From the NCBI GenBank assembly GCA_905207385.1, contig CAJLLH010000097.1, positions 1 to 5,295 of the forward strand: DNA of 5,295 bases, given 5' to 3'. A model generated the notes under the pieces. It worked only from the letters and a program-made list of their open reading frames with translations. It did no database searches and was not told the origin of the DNA. Below are positions 4,860-5,295 of this stretch, piece by piece. Position numbers and translations under genes: made by a program. This DNA comes from an uncultured Eubacteriales bacterium (GTDB lineage Bacteria > Bacillota > Clostridia > Christensenellales > Borkfalkiaceae). The first letter of the stretch is position 1. Every line of letters begins with the position of its first letter.

Positions 4860-5295
4860 ATCTTTTCGCGCATCCTCCTTCGGAAATATCCGCCTGCCCC
4901 TGTATAACCCGACTCGGTTACGGGCAGTCTGACTTCTTTCCCCTTAAGCCTTGCCGCAGCCAGTTTAAAATATTTCATGCTGTAAGGCCGCCACTGTCCC
5001 AGCGTAAGCATCAGGTCTTCGGGCACATAGCTGAAAAGCAGCGCGTTTATCGCTGACGCTATGTCTTCGGGGTAAGGTATATCTCCGTTTAAAGCCAGTC
5101 CGCCGTTAACTTTGTTTACGATAATTCCGCAAAGTCGCGTGCCGCCGTCTTTAAGCGCACACACCGCCGCGTCTGCCGCCTTGACGGAGGGGGTATACGG
5201 TTCGGTTACCACAACGGCGCGGCTGCAGGCTTTAAGCGCAGTTTTGTCACACAGAATATAATCGAAAAGTCCGCTTACTTCGTTCACGGCTTCTT
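4856..5295 (-). CDS. minD: MinD-like septum-site ATPase, C-terminal part (5' end outside the window)
   Basis: The C-terminal 146 or so residues of a P-loop ATPase of the MinD/ParA group. The frame stays open to the right edge, and the GTG at 5287 is internal because it lies just before a Walker B-like strand, FDYILCD. Numbering from that GTG, AVVVTEPYTPSVKAAD (24-39) matches MinD AIVVTTPEVSAVRDAD. GIIVNKVNGG (54-63) matches the base-binding IVNR region, and GDI then VPED (88-91) follow as in MinD. KYFKLAAARLKGKEVRL (105-121) matches the MinD C-terminal helix. GGYFRRRMREKI at the end looks like the amphipathic membrane-targeting helix. The segment between the Walker B Asp and AVVVT is about nine residues shorter than in typical MinD and lacks the SPAGIE-type motif. 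The Walker A region is not visible. The gene overlaps minE by four bases. The family call is confident; whether it is a fully active MinD is less certain. Confidence 0.82.
   Translation of the reverse strand, partial: EAVNEVSGLFDYILCDKTALKACSRAVVVTEPYTPSVKAADAAVCALKDGGTRLCGIIVNKVNGGLALNGDIPYPEDIASAINALLFSYVPEDLMLTLGQWRPYSMKYFKLAAARLKGKEVRLPVTESGYTGAGGYFRRRMREKI
4874..4880 (-). promoter_or_regulatory. Shine-Dalgarno AAGGAGG of minE inside the end of minD, unusually far from the start
   Basis: On the minus strand a perfect AAGGAGG lies in the last codons of minD, 14 bases before the minE ATG at 4859. That is longer than the usual 5-10. It sits directly before an in-frame minD ATG codon, so a few initiations there would give only a five-residue peptide that ends at the minD stop and overlaps the minE start. 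The ATGA overlap probably provides re-initiation as well. Confidence 0.6.

Noticed and set aside
4693..4932. Plus-strand 79-codon frame opposite minE and the end of minD
   Set aside because: Antisense to two genes supported by family motifs. Ser/Arg-rich translation without a ribosome binding site.

Overview
The window looks like a piece of chromosome from an uncultured, gut-type member of the Clostridia (Bacillota). This is inferred from three things: strong AGGAGG-type ribosome binding sites, sigma-A-like promoters and AT-rich spacers around mid-GC genes; a PucR-type regulator, a CtpA-type protease and a MinD/MinE pair; and a membrane protein whose C-terminal domain I associate with Clostridia and Christensenellales-like genomes. 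The lineage is a guess from general knowledge; no rRNA or other decisive marker is present. I see no tRNA, rRNA, CRISPR array, transposase or phage gene.

Layout from left to right. Bases 4-130 are a 17-bp tandem repeat array that probably continues past the left edge. Bases 131-680 are AT-rich with no convincing gene. A minus-strand gene (721-2211), closed by a strong intrinsic terminator (681-708), encodes a membrane protein of about eight helices with an Ala/Pro linker and a cytosolic C-terminal domain. Its promoter (2363-2391, minus strand) is near consensus. Its leader of about 145 nt carries a GC-rich hairpin and an A13 tract. From the same 487-bp divergent spacer a plus-strand operon starts at a second good promoter (2649-2677). 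The operon holds a small stand-alone PucR/CdaR-type helix-turn-helix protein (2699-3118) and, with an ATGA overlap, a membrane-anchored S41 (CtpA-like) PDZ protease (3115-4455). A strong terminator (4521-4557) ends it. The right end carries a convergent minus-strand pair, also with an ATGA overlap: the C-terminal half of a MinD-like ATPase (4856-5295, running off the edge) and a short, divergent MinE (4647-4859).

How the genes may work together. The regulator and protease are translationally coupled, so the regulator may control the protease operon, the divergent membrane gene, or both. MinD and MinE form the division-site placement oscillator, but both are unusual here: MinE is short and lacks the usual N-terminal membrane-targeting segment, and MinD lacks about nine residues in the switch II region. 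The points most worth a second look are the aberrant Min pair, the apparent 4+4 helix duplication in the membrane protein, the insertion between the catalytic Ser and Lys of the protease, and the 17-bp array. I did not find a clear multi-gene defence or other wholly new system.
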